Part shown: piece after piece, positions 5,944 to 15,250 of the stretch
How positions within the stretch are numbered: position 1 is the stretch's first letter
How the letters are laid out: every line of letters starts with the position of its first letter
The notes under the pieces: generated by a model
What the model saw: only the letters and a program-made list of their open reading frames with translations
Told to the model about the DNA's origin: nothing
Database searches by the model: none
Program-made: the position numbers and the translations under genes
Source of the DNA: JBQLZO01 sp052168315
GTDB taxonomy: Bacteria > Planctomycetota > Phycisphaerae > Phycisphaerales > UBA1924
Assembly (NCBI GenBank): GCA_052168315.1
Contig: JBQLZO010000092.1
Coordinates: forward strand, 1-64,000
DNA length: 64,000 nt
Reading direction: 5' to 3'

Positions 5944-8646
5944 TCAGAGGCCTCGGGGGCGGCGGGGGGAGGCGTTGGGGGCGGCTGGCTTTTTGGGTTC
6001 GATGGAGGTGCTCAGGGATTGGCGGTTGGTGGTGGGGCGGTCTTCGGCGGCGCGTTCGGTCTGGGCGTCGGCGGTGTGGGAGATCTGGATCCGGCTGAGG
6101 TCGCGGAGGGCGGAAGTGGACAGTCGCATGTGCAGGATTCCTCGGGAGGGGTCGATGCTCCAACCGGTGGGGTGGTTCGCGTTCGACGGCTCGTGGGTTT
6201 CTGGAATGGTGATGGATCGGGGTTGGACTCGGAATTGGGCTTGGGCTTGGGATTGGGTTTCGGTTTGGGGGAGGTCGCGGTCGTTGGGGCGCACGGCGGT
6301 GGTCTCGGCGGCGGCGAGCAGTTCGATGGTCCAGCAGCGCTGGGTTGGCTGGCGGTCGTGCGTGCCGTGGGTGGGCGCGATCTCGATGGTGGTGGTGCGT
6401 CCGTCGGCGGAGGCGGTGACGGTGATGTCGGTGGTGGCGCGGTGGCCCTGGAGGTAGGCGGGGGAGAGGGTGTCATCCTCGATGAGCGTGGTGGTGCGGG
6501 ATTCGCCGGGCGCGGGGCGGGCGATGCGGAGGGTGAGTTGTTCGCCGGTGATGTCGGATGAGCGGAGGACCGGAGCGGCATCGGTCGCGAGGGTGATGGC
6601 GCTGCCGGCGCGGATGAAGAGGGGGAACTGGTCGAGTGTGGAGCGGCAGACGATGTGGCCCGGGCCTTCGTACGCGCGTCCGGTGAACCAGTGGGTCCAT
6701 TGGCCGGGTGGGAGCCAGGCAGTGGTTTCGGCGATGCCGGTGGTGGGCTCGGCGGGTTCGAGCACGGGGGCGCAGAGGAGCGCATCACCGAGGAGGTACT
6801 GGTCGGGGTGCTCGTAGGCGGCGTCGAGTGTCGGCCATTCGAGGTAGAGGGGGCGGCAGAGGGGGAGGGTGGTGTCGTGGGTCTGGTGTGCGGCGGAGTA
6901 GAGGTAGGGGATGAGGCGGGTGCGGAGGAGGAAGGCCTGGCGGGCGGCGTTGAAGTGGTCTTGGGGGAAGGACCAGATGCGGCGCTCGGCCTTGGGGTTC
7001 TTGCTGGCGTGGGTGCGGAGGATGGGGGAGGTGATGGCGAACTGGATCCATCGGACATAGAGCTCGGGCTCGACGGGGCCGGGCTGGTGGCCGCCGATGT
7101 CGTGCGACCACCAGGCGTAGCCGACATTGCCGGCGGTGGCGGTGAAGCGTGGCTGGAAGGCCAAGGATTCCCAGTCGTTGTAGGTGTCGCCTGAGAAGCC
7201 GATCTGGTAGCGGTGGTTTCCGAGCCCGCCCCAGCGGGAGAAGATGAGGGGGCGGTGCTCATCGGAGCGTGGGCCGTGCTCCATGTCGCCCCAGTGCAGG
7301 TGGTTGAGCCATGGGAGCGGATCGAGTCCGGGGATGGTGGTGGCGGTGCCCTGCTGCCAGTCCATCCACCAGAAGTCGATGCCTTGGGCTTCGATGGGGT
7401 GGTGGAGGAGTTCGAAGTAGAGGTCGATGAACTTCGGATCGGTGCAGTCGAAGGGCACGCGGTAGACATGGAAGGTGTTCTGGCCCATGGCGCGGGCGAA
7501 CTCGTGGAAGGCGCGTTCGTGCTTGCCGACGCCGTCGGCGGGATGGAGGTTGAGCGTGGTGCGGAGGTTGTTCTGGTGGCACCAGTCGAGGAAGGCTTCG
7601 GGCTCTGGGAAGTACTCGGGGTTCCATGTGTAGCCGGTCCAGCCGTCGAGGTGCCAGTCCATGTCGATGACGAGGACATCGAGTGGGACCTGGTGCTGGT
7701 TGAACTCGGCGACGAGGTTCTTGAGCTCGGTGTCGGAGTAGGCCCAGTAGCGTGACCACCAGACGCCGAGGGCGTAGCGCGGGGGGACGGGGATGTTGCC
7801 GGAGAGTCTGGCGAAGTCGGCGAGTGCGGCGGGGTAGTCGCGGCCGTGGGCGAAGAAGTACCAGTCGATGGGGTGCTGGCGCGCGTGGTCGGAGGGGTTC
7901 GCGGTGGTGGGGACGGTTGCGTGGCGTGGGGCGGCGTTGTTGGTGATCGTGCCGCAGGTGGTGCAGGCGTGCTCGGCGTGCATGTGCCAGCGTGCGGTGG
8001 GCCAGGCGCGGGGGTGGCCGTCGTGCGCGGTGATGTTGTCGAAGACGGGTGTGTCGGAGTCGTCGACGAGGGACCAGCCGTCTTTGGAGAGGAGTCCGGC
8101 GGGGAGTTCGGTGGCGCCGGAGACGCCATCGAGCGTGCGGACCGTGCCGCCGAGGTTGCCGGTCGCCGGGGTCCCGGGCTTCCAGGCGAACGGCCAGCGG
8201 GCGGGATCCGCGACATCGGGCTCGATGCGTTCAATGAGGAGGTTTGATTCGGAGAAGCGGGTGTCGGCGAGGGTGGGTCGATAGGTCAGGCGGAGGGATG
8301 CGGTGGTGATGGTGATGCCCGCGGCGTGCGTGTTTGTCGGCGCGTGGCGCTCGGCGTGGAACTCCGGCGCGGGGAGGTTGCGGTTGATGGCGAAGAAGGA
8401 GGGGCGGGATTCGAAGTCGTGCGCGTCGGGTTGCCACTCGATGCGGATGAGCGCGGGGGTGAGGATGGTGAAGCGTGCGCGGGCTTCGTTGAGGTCGAGC
8501 GTGATGGTGGCGTCGGGGTTGGGCGCTGCTCGTTCGGTGCTGAAGGTGGCGGAGGTGCGGAGGGCGTGTGCGTTGGGCGCGCTGGGGGGTGTGGCGCTCG
8601 GTGGCGCTGCGTTGGGCGTTGGTGCTGGTTTGGTGGTGGGGGTCAT
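5944..8646 (-). CDS. Glycoside hydrolase family 31 (alpha-glucosidase/alpha-xylosidase type)
   Basis: A 900-residue protein with an N-terminal beta-domain, then the GH31 (beta/alpha)8 barrel from about PVPPRYALGVWWSRYWAY. The nucleophile is D429 in the motif WWMDWQQG, and the acid/base region is RYQIGFSGDT with D487. Downstream come PILRTHA, YLLGDALLCAPV and WLPPGQWTHWFTG, all GH31 landmarks. The C-terminal ~200 residues form the distal beta-sandwich plus a low-complexity Gln/Ala tract and a poorly conserved tail. No clear signal peptide is seen at the start chosen, so a cytoplasmic enzyme acting on imported alpha-linked oligosaccharides is likely. The ATG at 8646 is preceded 16 nt upstream by a LacI-type operator, pointing to sugar-responsive repression. 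Substrate is not determined. Confidence 0.92.
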   Translation of the reverse strand: MTPTTKPAPTPNAAPPSATPPSAPNAHALRTSATFSTERAAPNPDATITLDLNEARARFTILTPALIRIEWQPDAHDFESRPSFFAINRNLPAPEFHAERHAPTNTHAAGITITTASLRLTYRPTLADTRFSESNLLIERIEPDVADPARWPFAWKPGTPATGNLGGTVRTLDGVSGATELPAGLLSKDGWSLVDDSDTPVFDNITAHDGHPRAWPTARWHMHAEHACTTCGTITNNAAPRHATVPTTANPSDHARQHPIDWYFFAHGRDYPAALADFARLSGNIPVPPRYALGVWWSRYWAYSDTELKNLVAEFNQHQVPLDVLVIDMDWHLDGWTGYTWNPEYFPEPEAFLDWCHQNNLRTTLNLHPADGVGKHERAFHEFARAMGQNTFHVYRVPFDCTDPKFIDLYFELLHHPIEAQGIDFWWMDWQQGTATTIPGLDPLPWLNHLHWGDMEHGPRSDEHRPLIFSRWGGLGNHRYQIGFSGDTYNDWESLAFQPRFTATAGNVGYAWWSHDIGGHQPGPVEPELYVRWIQFAITSPILRTHASKNPKAERRIWSFPQDHFNAARQAFLLRTRLIPYLYSAAHQTHDTTLPLCRPLYLEWPTLDAAYEHPDQYLLGDALLCAPVLEPAEPTTGIAETTAWLPPGQWTHWFTGRAYEGPGHIVCRSTLDQFPLFIRAGSAITLATDAAPVLRSSDITGEQLTLRIARPAPGESRTTTLIEDDTLSPAYLQGHRATTDITVTASADGRTTTIEIAPTHGTHDRQPTQRCWTIELLAAAETTAVRPNDRDLPQTETQSQAQAQFRVQPRSITIPETHEPSNANHPTGWSIDPSRGILHMRLSTSALRDLSRIQISHTADAQTERAAEDRPTTNRQSLSTSIEPKKPAAPNASPRRPRGL
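6231..6271. repeat. Degenerate TTGGGC-type hexamer tract in the GH31 gene
   Basis: About six imperfect copies of TTGGGC/TTGGGA/TTCGGT encode a Gln-Ala-Gln-Ala run in the C-terminal linker of the glycosidase. The unit length again preserves the frame. Confidence 0.6.
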
Positions 8647-8662
8647 GGTTGTTGTTGGCCGG

Positions 8663-8680
8663 AGGTAAAACGATTTACCT
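8663..8680. promoter_or_regulatory. LacI/GalR-family operator upstream of the GH31 gene
   Basis: AGGTAAAACGATTTACCT is an 18-bp inverted repeat with a central CG and 8 of 9 base pairs matched (only the A/A pair flanking the centre fails). Even palindromes with a central CG are typical of LacI-family repressors. It sits 16 bp upstream of the GH31 ATG in the 231-bp divergent region, just past a possible minus-strand -10 (GATAGT). It would block transcription of the glycosidase, and less likely of the plus-strand gene at 8878. No LacI-family gene lies in the window. Confidence 0.7.
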
Positions 8681-8877
8681 TCGGCGCAGACTATCGTTCG
8701 CGGCGGGGCGTGGGGTTGATCCTGCGGGGCGGGGAATCGGGATCGGGCGACCGATTTCGGGCGGTGAGTGCGAGGTGGCGACGCATGGGAGGCGGATCTT
8801 CGGGATACTGGAGCGGTTGTGTGATGGTGCCCGGAACGATGCGTTGAGCCCCGAACGGGGGGAATGGAGCGGTTGGC

Positions 8878-10026
8878 ATGGTGAATCACGATCGGCGTGA
8901 GCGGAGCGGAGCGGGGATCGGGGTGCGCGGGGTGTTGGTGGCGCTCGGGGTGCTGGGGGTGGTGGTTGGCGGGCCGGTGCTGGGGGCGCTGCGGCAGGGT
9001 GGTGCTGCTGGTGGTGGTGGGGCGGAGGCTCGGGATGGTGCAGCGCGGATCGTGCTGGTGGACCCTGGGGTGTCGCCGAGGGAGCCGCTTCGGCGGGCGT
9101 TCGAGGCGGGTGCGGTGCGGTCGTTCAGCCTGGAGGTGGTGGGCGAGAGCCATCAGAAGTTCAACGGGGTTGATTTCCCTGTGCGGCGGATGCCCGGGAC
9201 GGTGATGACGCTGCGCTCGGAGGTGCTGAGCGTGCGTGAGGATGGGTCGGCGAGCGTTCGCTTCGTGATCGCGGATGCTCAGGTGCGCGACGGTGCGGCG
9301 GGCGCGGATGGGGGCGATGGTGGAGGCGAAGGAGGGGGCGGGGGTGAGCGGAGCGCGGAGGCGGCGGTGGCGCGGGCGGACATGGCGGCGCTGAAGGGCG
9401 CGGAGCTGACCTACCGGGTTTCGGCGCGGGGCGTGCTGTCTGATCCGGGTGTGATCCTGAAGGGTGAGCAGGAGTTGTCGCGTTCGGCGCGGCTGCAGCT
9501 GGATCAGTTCCAGCGGACGCTGGAGCAGATCGTGGTGCCGTTGCCGGAGGAGGCGGTGGGGATCGGGGCGCGTTGGCGGGTTTCGACGCCGATCGATTTG
9601 GGGGCGATCCGGGCGAATCGTTCGGTGGAGTACACGCTGGTGGATCGGCTCGAGGGTGGGCGGATGGAGCTTGGGTTTGCGATCACGGTGAGCGCTCCGG
9701 AGCAGGAGCTTGAGGAGACCAACATCCCGGCGGGGACCGAGCTGGAGTTGTTGAGCCTTGCGGGGACGGGGGAGGGTGTGGGGCTGCTGGAGGGTGATGC
9801 GGCGGTGGCGACGCGGGTGAGTTGGCGGGTCGCCGTGGACACGGAGATGGACTTCACGACGCCGGTGCCCGGTGAGCCGGAGCGGCGGACGCAGAAGATC
9901 GAGCAGCTGAGCATCACGGCGGTGACGGCGACGCGCGTTCCGACGGTGGAGCCGGGGGCGGAGAGTTCGGGCGGTGTGGAGGGGGAGGGCGCTGGCGGCG
10001 GCGGGGGCGGGAATTCCGGGCGGTAA
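8878..10026 (+). CDS. Exported protein of unknown function
   Basis: The 382-residue protein begins with a short basic N-terminus and one strong hydrophobic segment (residues ~19-37, VLVALGVLGVVVGGPVLGAL), so it is secreted or anchored by its N-terminus. The body has long beta-rich stretches (PGTVMTLRSEVLSV, ELTYRVSARGVL, FAITVSAP) interrupted by a Gly/Glu/Asp low-complexity insert near residues 140-160 and ends in a Gly-rich tail. I do not recognise the family. A GGAG 8 nt before the ATG supports the start. It is divergent from the GH31 gene and 212 nt upstream of the CRTAC1 gene. Confidence 0.75.
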   Translation: MVNHDRRERSGAGIGVRGVLVALGVLGVVVGGPVLGALRQGGAAGGGGAEARDGAARIVLVDPGVSPREPLRRAFEAGAVRSFSLEVVGESHQKFNGVDFPVRRMPGTVMTLRSEVLSVREDGSASVRFVIADAQVRDGAAGADGGDGGGEGGGGGERSAEAAVARADMAALKGAELTYRVSARGVLSDPGVILKGEQELSRSARLQLDQFQRTLEQIVVPLPEEAVGIGARWRVSTPIDLGAIRANRSVEYTLVDRLEGGRMELGFAITVSAPEQELEETNIPAGTELELLSLAGTGEGVGLLEGDAAVATRVSWRVAVDTEMDFTTPVPGEPERRTQKIEQLSITAVTATRVPTVEPGAESSGGVEGEGAGGGGGGNSGR

Positions 10027-10238
10027 GAGAGTCCGTACGATTCACCTGTTTCGAAATACGGGAAAGTTCTGAAGAAAAGAAGGCGCACGGGTGTGGGCGT
10101 GTGATTTTGGGACGCGGCGCGCTGGTCGCCCCAAGTCTGTCGATTTTTCCTTCGACTCCGGCGGAACCGCGGTTAGTCTGCCTGCTGTCCGTGTGAGCGG
10201 GATCTGGATGCGGATTTCGGACGCTGGAGGATGGCGAC

Positions 10239-12050
10239 ATGGGTGCCGGGACTGGAAGTGGTCGTTGGGTTGTGCGCGGGTGGGCGATGATCGCGGCCTG
10301 CGGCGTGGGTGTTGCCGCGTTGGATTCTGCGGTGGCGGGCGATGGGGGTGATGGGCTGGGGTTCACGCTGCAGGATGTGACGAACGACTGCGGCGTGCTC
10401 CCGTTGCCGGCGGCGTTCGGGATGACGACGGGGGTGAGCGCGGCGGATATTGATGATGATGGTGACATCGACCTGGTGGTGGCGACGGCGGCGGGGCAGC
10501 GGGTGCAGGTGTATCGCAATTTCGGGGATGGGAACTTCGAGGAGGTGTCGGTGGAATTGGGGCTGACGGCCACGCGGCGGACGCGCGGCACGCTGCTGTT
10601 CGATTTCGATGGGGATGGGCGGCTGGACCTGGTGACGGCGTCGGACTGCTGGGGCGGCGGCGGGTGCCCGACGCACGATGCGCTGCGGCTGTATCAGCAG
10701 CAGGGGGATGGGACCTTTGTGGATGTGACGGAGGGTTCGGGGCTTGAGGGGATCTTGTATGTGAACGCTGGGACGGCGTTTGGCGGGTTCGCGGCGGGGG
10801 ACCTGACGGGCGATGGGCTGCTGGACCTGGTGGTGGCGTACTGGAACGGCAAGCTGCGGGTGTTCGAGAACCACGGGGATGGGTCGTTCACGGACATCGC
10901 GGTGTCGGCGGGGTTCACCTCGGGTGAGAACAGCTGGTTCTGGCAGCCTGTGATCGTGGACTTCAACAACGATGGGCTGATGGATCTGTTCGCGGCGCTG
11001 GACTTCAACCCGAACCGGCTGTTCATCAACAATGGGAACGGGACCTTCACGAACCACGCGGTGGCGGCGGGCGTTGCGACCTCGTGGAACGAGATGGGCG
11101 TGGCGGTGGGGGACTATGACAATGATGGTCGTTTCGACCTGTTCGTGACGAACATCTACAACCTCATCGGCGGTGTGCAGCGTCACTCGGTGCTATTCCA
11201 CAACACCACGCCGATGGGGCAGGTGGGGGGGATCCCGTCGTACGAGGAGGTGTCGGTGCAGGAGGGTGTGGACGACAGCGGGTGGGGATGGGGCGCGACC
11301 TTCTTCGATGCCGATCACGACACGCTGCAGGATCTGGCGGTGGTGAACGGGCGCGCGGGTGGCGCGTGGGAGCACGACATCTCGCTGCTGTATCGGAATC
11401 TCGGGGATGGGGCGGCGCAGCGGTTCGAGGATGTGGGCGGGGCCGTCGGGTTCAACGATGATTTCGTGAGTTCGACGGTGCTGGCGGTGGATCTGGATCG
11501 GGATGGTCGGCTGGACCTGGTGCAGTCGAATGTTCAGAACGACGAGGGGCCGGGGCCGTTGCGGGTGCTGATGAACCGGGTGCCGGCGGGGGTGGAGGCG
11601 GGGAACTGGCTGATGGTGCGTCCGCGGATGCCGGGGAGCGCGAACCACCGGGCGATCGGCACGGTGGTGCGTGTGACGGCGGGGGGGACGACGATGATGC
11701 GGCTGATCGGTGCCGGGATCTCGCTGGCGGGTCAGGAGCCGGCGGAGGCGCACTTCGGGCTCGGCGATGCGGGCGTGGCGGAACTTGTGGAGATCGTGTG
11801 GGCGGACGGGGAGGTGACGATCCTGGAGGATGTGGCGGCGAATCAGCTGATCGATGTGCAGCCGGGTGTGGTGATCGGATGCCAGACGCTGGATGTCTCC
11901 GGGTCGGGCATGGTTGATTCGGACGATCTGAGCATGGTGCTCAGCGCGTACGGGTCGGCGGATGCCGCGCTCGACTTCGACGGGTCCGGGAGCGTGGACA
12001 TGGTGGATCTTTCGCTGATCCTGTCGAGCTTCGGTGTGGCGTGCCAGTGA
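10239..12050 (+). CDS. CRTAC1-family FG-GAP/VCBS repeat protein with ASPIC/UnbV domain and dockerin-like tail
   Basis: A 603-residue exported protein. A signal peptide (~1-35, ending near AALDSAVAG) is followed by repeated FG-GAP/VCBS blades carrying Ca-binding motifs such as DIDDDGDIDLV, DFDGDGRLDLV, DFNNDGLMDLF and DYDNDGRFDLF. Next is an ASPIC/UnbV-type segment (GNWLMVRPRMPG through EIVWADGEVTIL). The last ~55 residues are two EF-hand-like repeats (DVSGSGMVDSDDLSMVL and DFDGSGSVDMVDLSLIL) bracketed by Cys and ending FGVACQ. It should be an extracellular Ca-dependent beta-propeller; its ligand is unknown. The same kind of tail closes two other exported proteins in the window. A rho-independent terminator follows at 12098. 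Confidence 0.92.
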   Translation: MGAGTGSGRWVVRGWAMIAACGVGVAALDSAVAGDGGDGLGFTLQDVTNDCGVLPLPAAFGMTTGVSAADIDDDGDIDLVVATAAGQRVQVYRNFGDGNFEEVSVELGLTATRRTRGTLLFDFDGDGRLDLVTASDCWGGGGCPTHDALRLYQQQGDGTFVDVTEGSGLEGILYVNAGTAFGGFAAGDLTGDGLLDLVVAYWNGKLRVFENHGDGSFTDIAVSAGFTSGENSWFWQPVIVDFNNDGLMDLFAALDFNPNRLFINNGNGTFTNHAVAAGVATSWNEMGVAVGDYDNDGRFDLFVTNIYNLIGGVQRHSVLFHNTTPMGQVGGIPSYEEVSVQEGVDDSGWGWGATFFDADHDTLQDLAVVNGRAGGAWEHDISLLYRNLGDGAAQRFEDVGGAVGFNDDFVSSTVLAVDLDRDGRLDLVQSNVQNDEGPGPLRVLMNRVPAGVEAGNWLMVRPRMPGSANHRAIGTVVRVTAGGTTMMRLIGAGISLAGQEPAEAHFGLGDAGVAELVEIVWADGEVTILEDVAANQLIDVQPGVVIGCQTLDVSGSGMVDSDDLSMVLSAYGSADAALDFDGSGSVDMVDLSLILSSFGVACQ

Positions 12051-12097
12051 TGCGTGCGGCGGTGGGGGGATGAACATTCGATGGGATGCATCTTCGG

Positions 12098-12130
12098 GCG
12101 TCGATCTCGGGATCGACGCTCTTTCGCTTT
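12098..12130 (+). terminator. Rho-independent-type terminator after the CRTAC1 gene
   Basis: A perfect 9-bp stem (GCGTCGATC and GATCGACGC) with a TCGG tetraloop is followed by the T-rich TCTTTCGCTTT. It starts 48 nt after the stop codon. Confidence 0.75.
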
Positions 12131-12312
12131 GGCGTCGATGAGCCAGTAGCGGCTTCCGGGGGCGTGGTTGGATGTGGGGGATCGGGGTGTTCGATCCGGT
12201 GAAATGGTGGCGCGGGCGTGGTCGGGGCTTGTCTGCGGCGCGGGCGTGATCAAGACTCCGGGCGATGCCACCGAGTCGGTGGTTGCGCTCCGGTGGCGGG
12301 GCGTGAGCGGTT

Positions 12313-12927
12313 GTGCGAGGGATGGTTGTCTGGGTCCGCGTGGTCGGGCAGGAGTCGGGGTGCGATGTGCCTTGGGAAGTGATTCTGACGGTGCTGGTGA
12401 TCATCGTGGCGCGGATCGCGGATGTGACGCTGGGGACGATCCGGACGGTGGCGGTGGTGCAGGGTCGGCGGATGACGGCGCTGGTGCTCGGTTTTTTCGA
12501 GGTGCTGATCTGGATCTTCGTGGTGGCGAAGGTGGTGACGGTGGCGCTCGATTCGCCGGTGTACGCGCTGGCGTACGCGTTCGGGTTCGCGCTGGGGAAC
12601 TACATCGGGGTGACGATCGAGGAGCGGATCGCGGCGGGGCACCAGGTGGTGAAGGTGTTCTCGCGGCAGGGGAACACGATCGCGACGGCGATGCGCGAGG
12701 CGGGGTACCGGGCGACGGTGTTTCTCGGTGAGGGGCGCGATGGCACGGTGTACCAGGTGTTCGTGAAGACGGAGCGTCGGAAGGTGCCGAAGGTGTGCGC
12801 GCTGGCGCGGGAGCTGGATTCGAACTGCTTCTACCTGGTGGAGACGGTGCGGAGCTTCTCGGTGCCGATCGAGGCGACGCGGCCGGGGCGGAGCCTGACC
12901 TGGTGGCCGCTGGTGAAGAAGAAGTAG
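12313..12927 (+). CDS. UPF0316/DUF2179 family inner-membrane protein
   Basis: A protein of 204 residues. Three membrane helices (starting WEVILTVLVIIVARIADVTLG, then ALVLGFFEVLIWIFVVAKVV and a third through ALAYAFGFALGNYIG) precede a C-terminal cytoplasmic DUF2179-like domain (residues ~110-190, KVFSRQGNTIATAMREAGYR onward). DVTLGTIRTV in helix 1 and NYIGVTIEERIAAG after helix 3 are typical of UPF0316. The family's function is not known. Start is uncertain: ATG 12313 or 12322, or a GTG near 12367 directly before the first helix. It stands alone between a terminator and the FKBP lipoprotein gene. Confidence 0.85.
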   Translation: MRGMVVWVRVVGQESGCDVPWEVILTVLVIIVARIADVTLGTIRTVAVVQGRRMTALVLGFFEVLIWIFVVAKVVTVALDSPVYALAYAFGFALGNYIGVTIEERIAAGHQVVKVFSRQGNTIATAMREAGYRATVFLGEGRDGTVYQVFVKTERRKVPKVCALARELDSNCFYLVETVRSFSVPIEATRPGRSLTWWPLVKKK

Positions 12928-13096
12928 GGGTGTGGTCGGGCTGGGGCGGCGGCGGGCGCGGTTGGGCGTTCGAGACGGCGCAGGGGTCGCAGACGGACCG
13001 ATCTGGGGGGGTGTGGTCGTGCGCGCTCATGGGGTGGGGCTCGCTGCACGATCCCCCGGAGTGGTGATCCGAGGCCCGAACCCGGGGAGTTGATGG

Positions 13097-13702
13097 ATGA
13101 TGGAGATGAGCACACGGCGTGGACTCGGGGCTCTGCTGGCGGTGCCGCTGCTTGTTGGTGGCGCGGTCGGTCCGCTGGGGGGATGCGGCGAGCAGAAGCA
13201 GGTGATGGGGAGCGCGCTGGACGACCGGATCGTTCGGGAGGAGATCCGCGCCGGCACGGGCGAGGAGGTCGGCGTGGGTCGGTTTGTGGAGGTTCATTAC
13301 ACGCGGTTTGCGCCCGATGGGCGTGTGATGCTGAACACACGGGACCGTGGGCGCGCGCACCATTGGGTGGTGGGCGATCGTTCGACCTTTGTGGGGCTGG
13401 ATCGCGCGGTGCGGGGTCTGCGGGCGGGGTCGGTCTGGAATGTGGTGATCCCGTCGGAGCTGCACACGAGCTATGCCCGCACGGGTGGCGCGGATGATGG
13501 AGGCGTGGGCGGGCGGCGGCGCACCGGTGCGGGCGATCGGGATGGGGTGGTGTACCGGATCGAGGTCGTGAGCGTGGGCGAGCCGCCGACGGTCGCGGAT
13601 GCGGGTGGGCGCGTGATGCCGTACTCGGCGCCGATGGTGAATCCGGATGCTCGTCCGTCGAAGTTCCCGTTGATCAACGCGACGCGTGGGTGGGGCCGCT
13701 GA
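13097..13702 (+). CDS. FKBP-type peptidyl-prolyl isomerase-like lipoprotein
   Basis: The 201-residue product has a lipoprotein signal peptide with lipobox LGGC (Cys ~33), so it is probably anchored in a membrane on the periplasmic side. Residues ~60-170 follow the FKBP pattern: FVEVHYTRFAPDGRVMLNT, a short VVGDRS strand, FVGLDRAVRGLRAGSVWNVV, then IPSELHTSYARTG. FKBPs catalyse cis-trans isomerisation at prolyl bonds. Several active-site aromatics of classical FKBPs are not obvious, and a Gly/Arg-rich insert (residues ~133-148) breaks the last loop, so catalysis is uncertain. The stop codon abuts the stop of the convergent carboxypeptidase gene with no base between them. Confidence 0.78.
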   Translation: MMEMSTRRGLGALLAVPLLVGGAVGPLGGCGEQKQVMGSALDDRIVREEIRAGTGEEVGVGRFVEVHYTRFAPDGRVMLNTRDRGRAHHWVVGDRSTFVGLDRAVRGLRAGSVWNVVIPSELHTSYARTGGADDGGVGGRRRTGAGDRDGVVYRIEVVSVGEPPTVADAGGRVMPYSAPMVNPDARPSKFPLINATRGWGR

Positions 13703-15250
13703 TCATCCGCCGAGCTTCTGGTCGGCGGGCTGGTTGGCGACGAGCCACTGGTCGGCCATGAGCACGACGCTCTCCTGGAACTGGCGGACCTTGGCCCTTG
13801 AGACCTTCGAGGGCCAGTCGTTGACGAGGGTGACGACGATGAGGGTGCGTCCGGTGGCGGGGTCGATGACATAGCCGGAGAGGGCCGAGACATCGCGGAG
13901 CGTGCCGGTCTTGGCGTGGAGCCGGTTGCTCATGGGGCGGGCGTTGAACCACCGTTCGAGCGTTCCCGCGCCGGGCTCGGGGAGCGACTCGACGAACGGC
14001 GCAGCGCACCGGGGGTGGGCCTTGAGGACGCGGAGCCAGTCGGCGAGGACCTGTGGTGCGATGCGGTTGTCGCGGCTCATGCCCGAGCCATCGGCGATGG
14101 TGAACCCGTTGCCGCTGGCGGGTCCGAGCTGGTCGATCATGACCATGCGGAGCGCGGCGTTGCCATCGGCCCAGGAGCCGGGGAGCCCGGTGATCTCCTT
14201 GCCGATGCGCTTGATGAGGGCTTCGGCGTAGAGGTTCTGGGAGTCCTCGTTGGTTCGCGTGAGGACGGTCTGCATCGAAGACTGGACGGTGTGGAGGATG
14301 CGTCCGTTTTCGAGCTGCTCGTCGGGCGCGGCGCGGCGGATGGGGATGGTCTGGGCTTCCTGGGGTGAGCGAGCGATGCGGTCGGCGAGGAGTTGTCCGA
14401 AGAAGAGGGGGACATCGTTGATGGTGACGCGGACGGGCTGCGCGTTCCAGCGGACATCGCCGTGGAGCCGGATTCGGTTGGTGTTGTGCGCTCTTGAGGC
14501 CCAGACGGTCTGGTCGCCGGCGTTGACGGATCGCGCCTCGTTCTTGATCTCCATCCAGCGCGCTCTTGGGGTGAGGGTGATCTCGGGGGGCTGGCCGGGT
14601 GTGGAGGGGCTGGCGTAGATGGCCAGGACATTGGTGTGGAAGTTGAGCCCGGCGACCTCGGCGCAGTACCAGCGGTTGAGCTGATCGACGGGCCAGGAGG
14701 GGTGGACGAACTCGCGGTCGAAGACGCGGTCGTCGATGACGATCTCGGTGGGGCGGCTGGTGGAGGCGGACTTCCAGGCGTCGACCCAGAGGGAGAGCAG
14801 GTGCTCGACATCGATGCCCATCTGTTCGAGGAGGACGGGATCGCCGAAGGCGGGGTCTCCGGAGGCGCGGACGAGGAGGCGGTTGTGCTCGGGCTGCTGG
14901 ACGAGGTCGGTTCGGAAGACGAAATCGGGCCCGAGCGTGATCAGCGCGGCGCCGCTGGTGAGGAGTTTCTGGTTTGATGCGGGGATGAGCGGGGTGTCCG
15001 GGTTGTGCGAGGCGAGGATGCGTCCGGAGTCGGCGTCCATGACGAGCACGCCGATGTTCGACCCTGTGAGCCCGGACTCGGCGATGAGGGTGCGGAGTCG
15101 TTCGGTGAGGTCCGCGGCCGCGGAGTGGGCGGTGAGGAGCAGGGCGGCGGCGGCGATGGTGAAGGGCGCGAGGAGGGAGCGGACGCGGCGGATGCCGGCG
15201 GAAGCGTTCGTCCGGGTGTGGGCTGGAGAGTGGGTGGCGGAGTGGGTCAT
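13703..15250 (-). CDS. dacB: D-alanyl-D-alanine carboxypeptidase/endopeptidase, PBP4 (S13) family
   Basis: A 515-residue protein with an N-terminal signal peptide (hydrophobic 28-46, ending HSAAA) and the peptidase S13 active-site motifs in order: S92-x-x-K95 in PASNQK, the DGSGMSRDN block carrying the second motif, and KTG in HAKTGTLRDVSALSGYV. It trims or cleaves peptidoglycan cross-links in the periplasm. The long spacing between motifs 1 and 2 (~300 residues) fits the accessory domains of PBP4. It is convergent with, and directly abutting, the FKBP gene; the two stop codons together make TGATCA. The 235-bp upstream region is shared with the divergent tRNA-binding protein gene. Confidence 0.92.
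   Translation of the reverse strand: MTHSATHSPAHTRTNASAGIRRVRSLLAPFTIAAAALLLTAHSAAADLTERLRTLIAESGLTGSNIGVLVMDADSGRILASHNPDTPLIPASNQKLLTSGAALITLGPDFVFRTDLVQQPEHNRLLVRASGDPAFGDPVLLEQMGIDVEHLLSLWVDAWKSASTSRPTEIVIDDRVFDREFVHPSWPVDQLNRWYCAEVAGLNFHTNVLAIYASPSTPGQPPEITLTPRARWMEIKNEARSVNAGDQTVWASRAHNTNRIRLHGDVRWNAQPVRVTINDVPLFFGQLLADRIARSPQEAQTIPIRRAAPDEQLENGRILHTVQSSMQTVLTRTNEDSQNLYAEALIKRIGKEITGLPGSWADGNAALRMVMIDQLGPASGNGFTIADGSGMSRDNRIAPQVLADWLRVLKAHPRCAAPFVESLPEPGAGTLERWFNARPMSNRLHAKTGTLRDVSALSGYVIDPATGRTLIVVTLVNDWPSKVSRAKVRQFQESVVLMADQWLVANQPADQKLGG

Noticed and set aside
8647..9153. N-terminal extension of the GH31 reading frame up to 9153
   Set aside because: The added ~170 residues are Arg/His/Pro-rich and would cover the operator and the start of the plus-strand gene at 8878; the ATG at 8646 directly precedes the recognisable protein.
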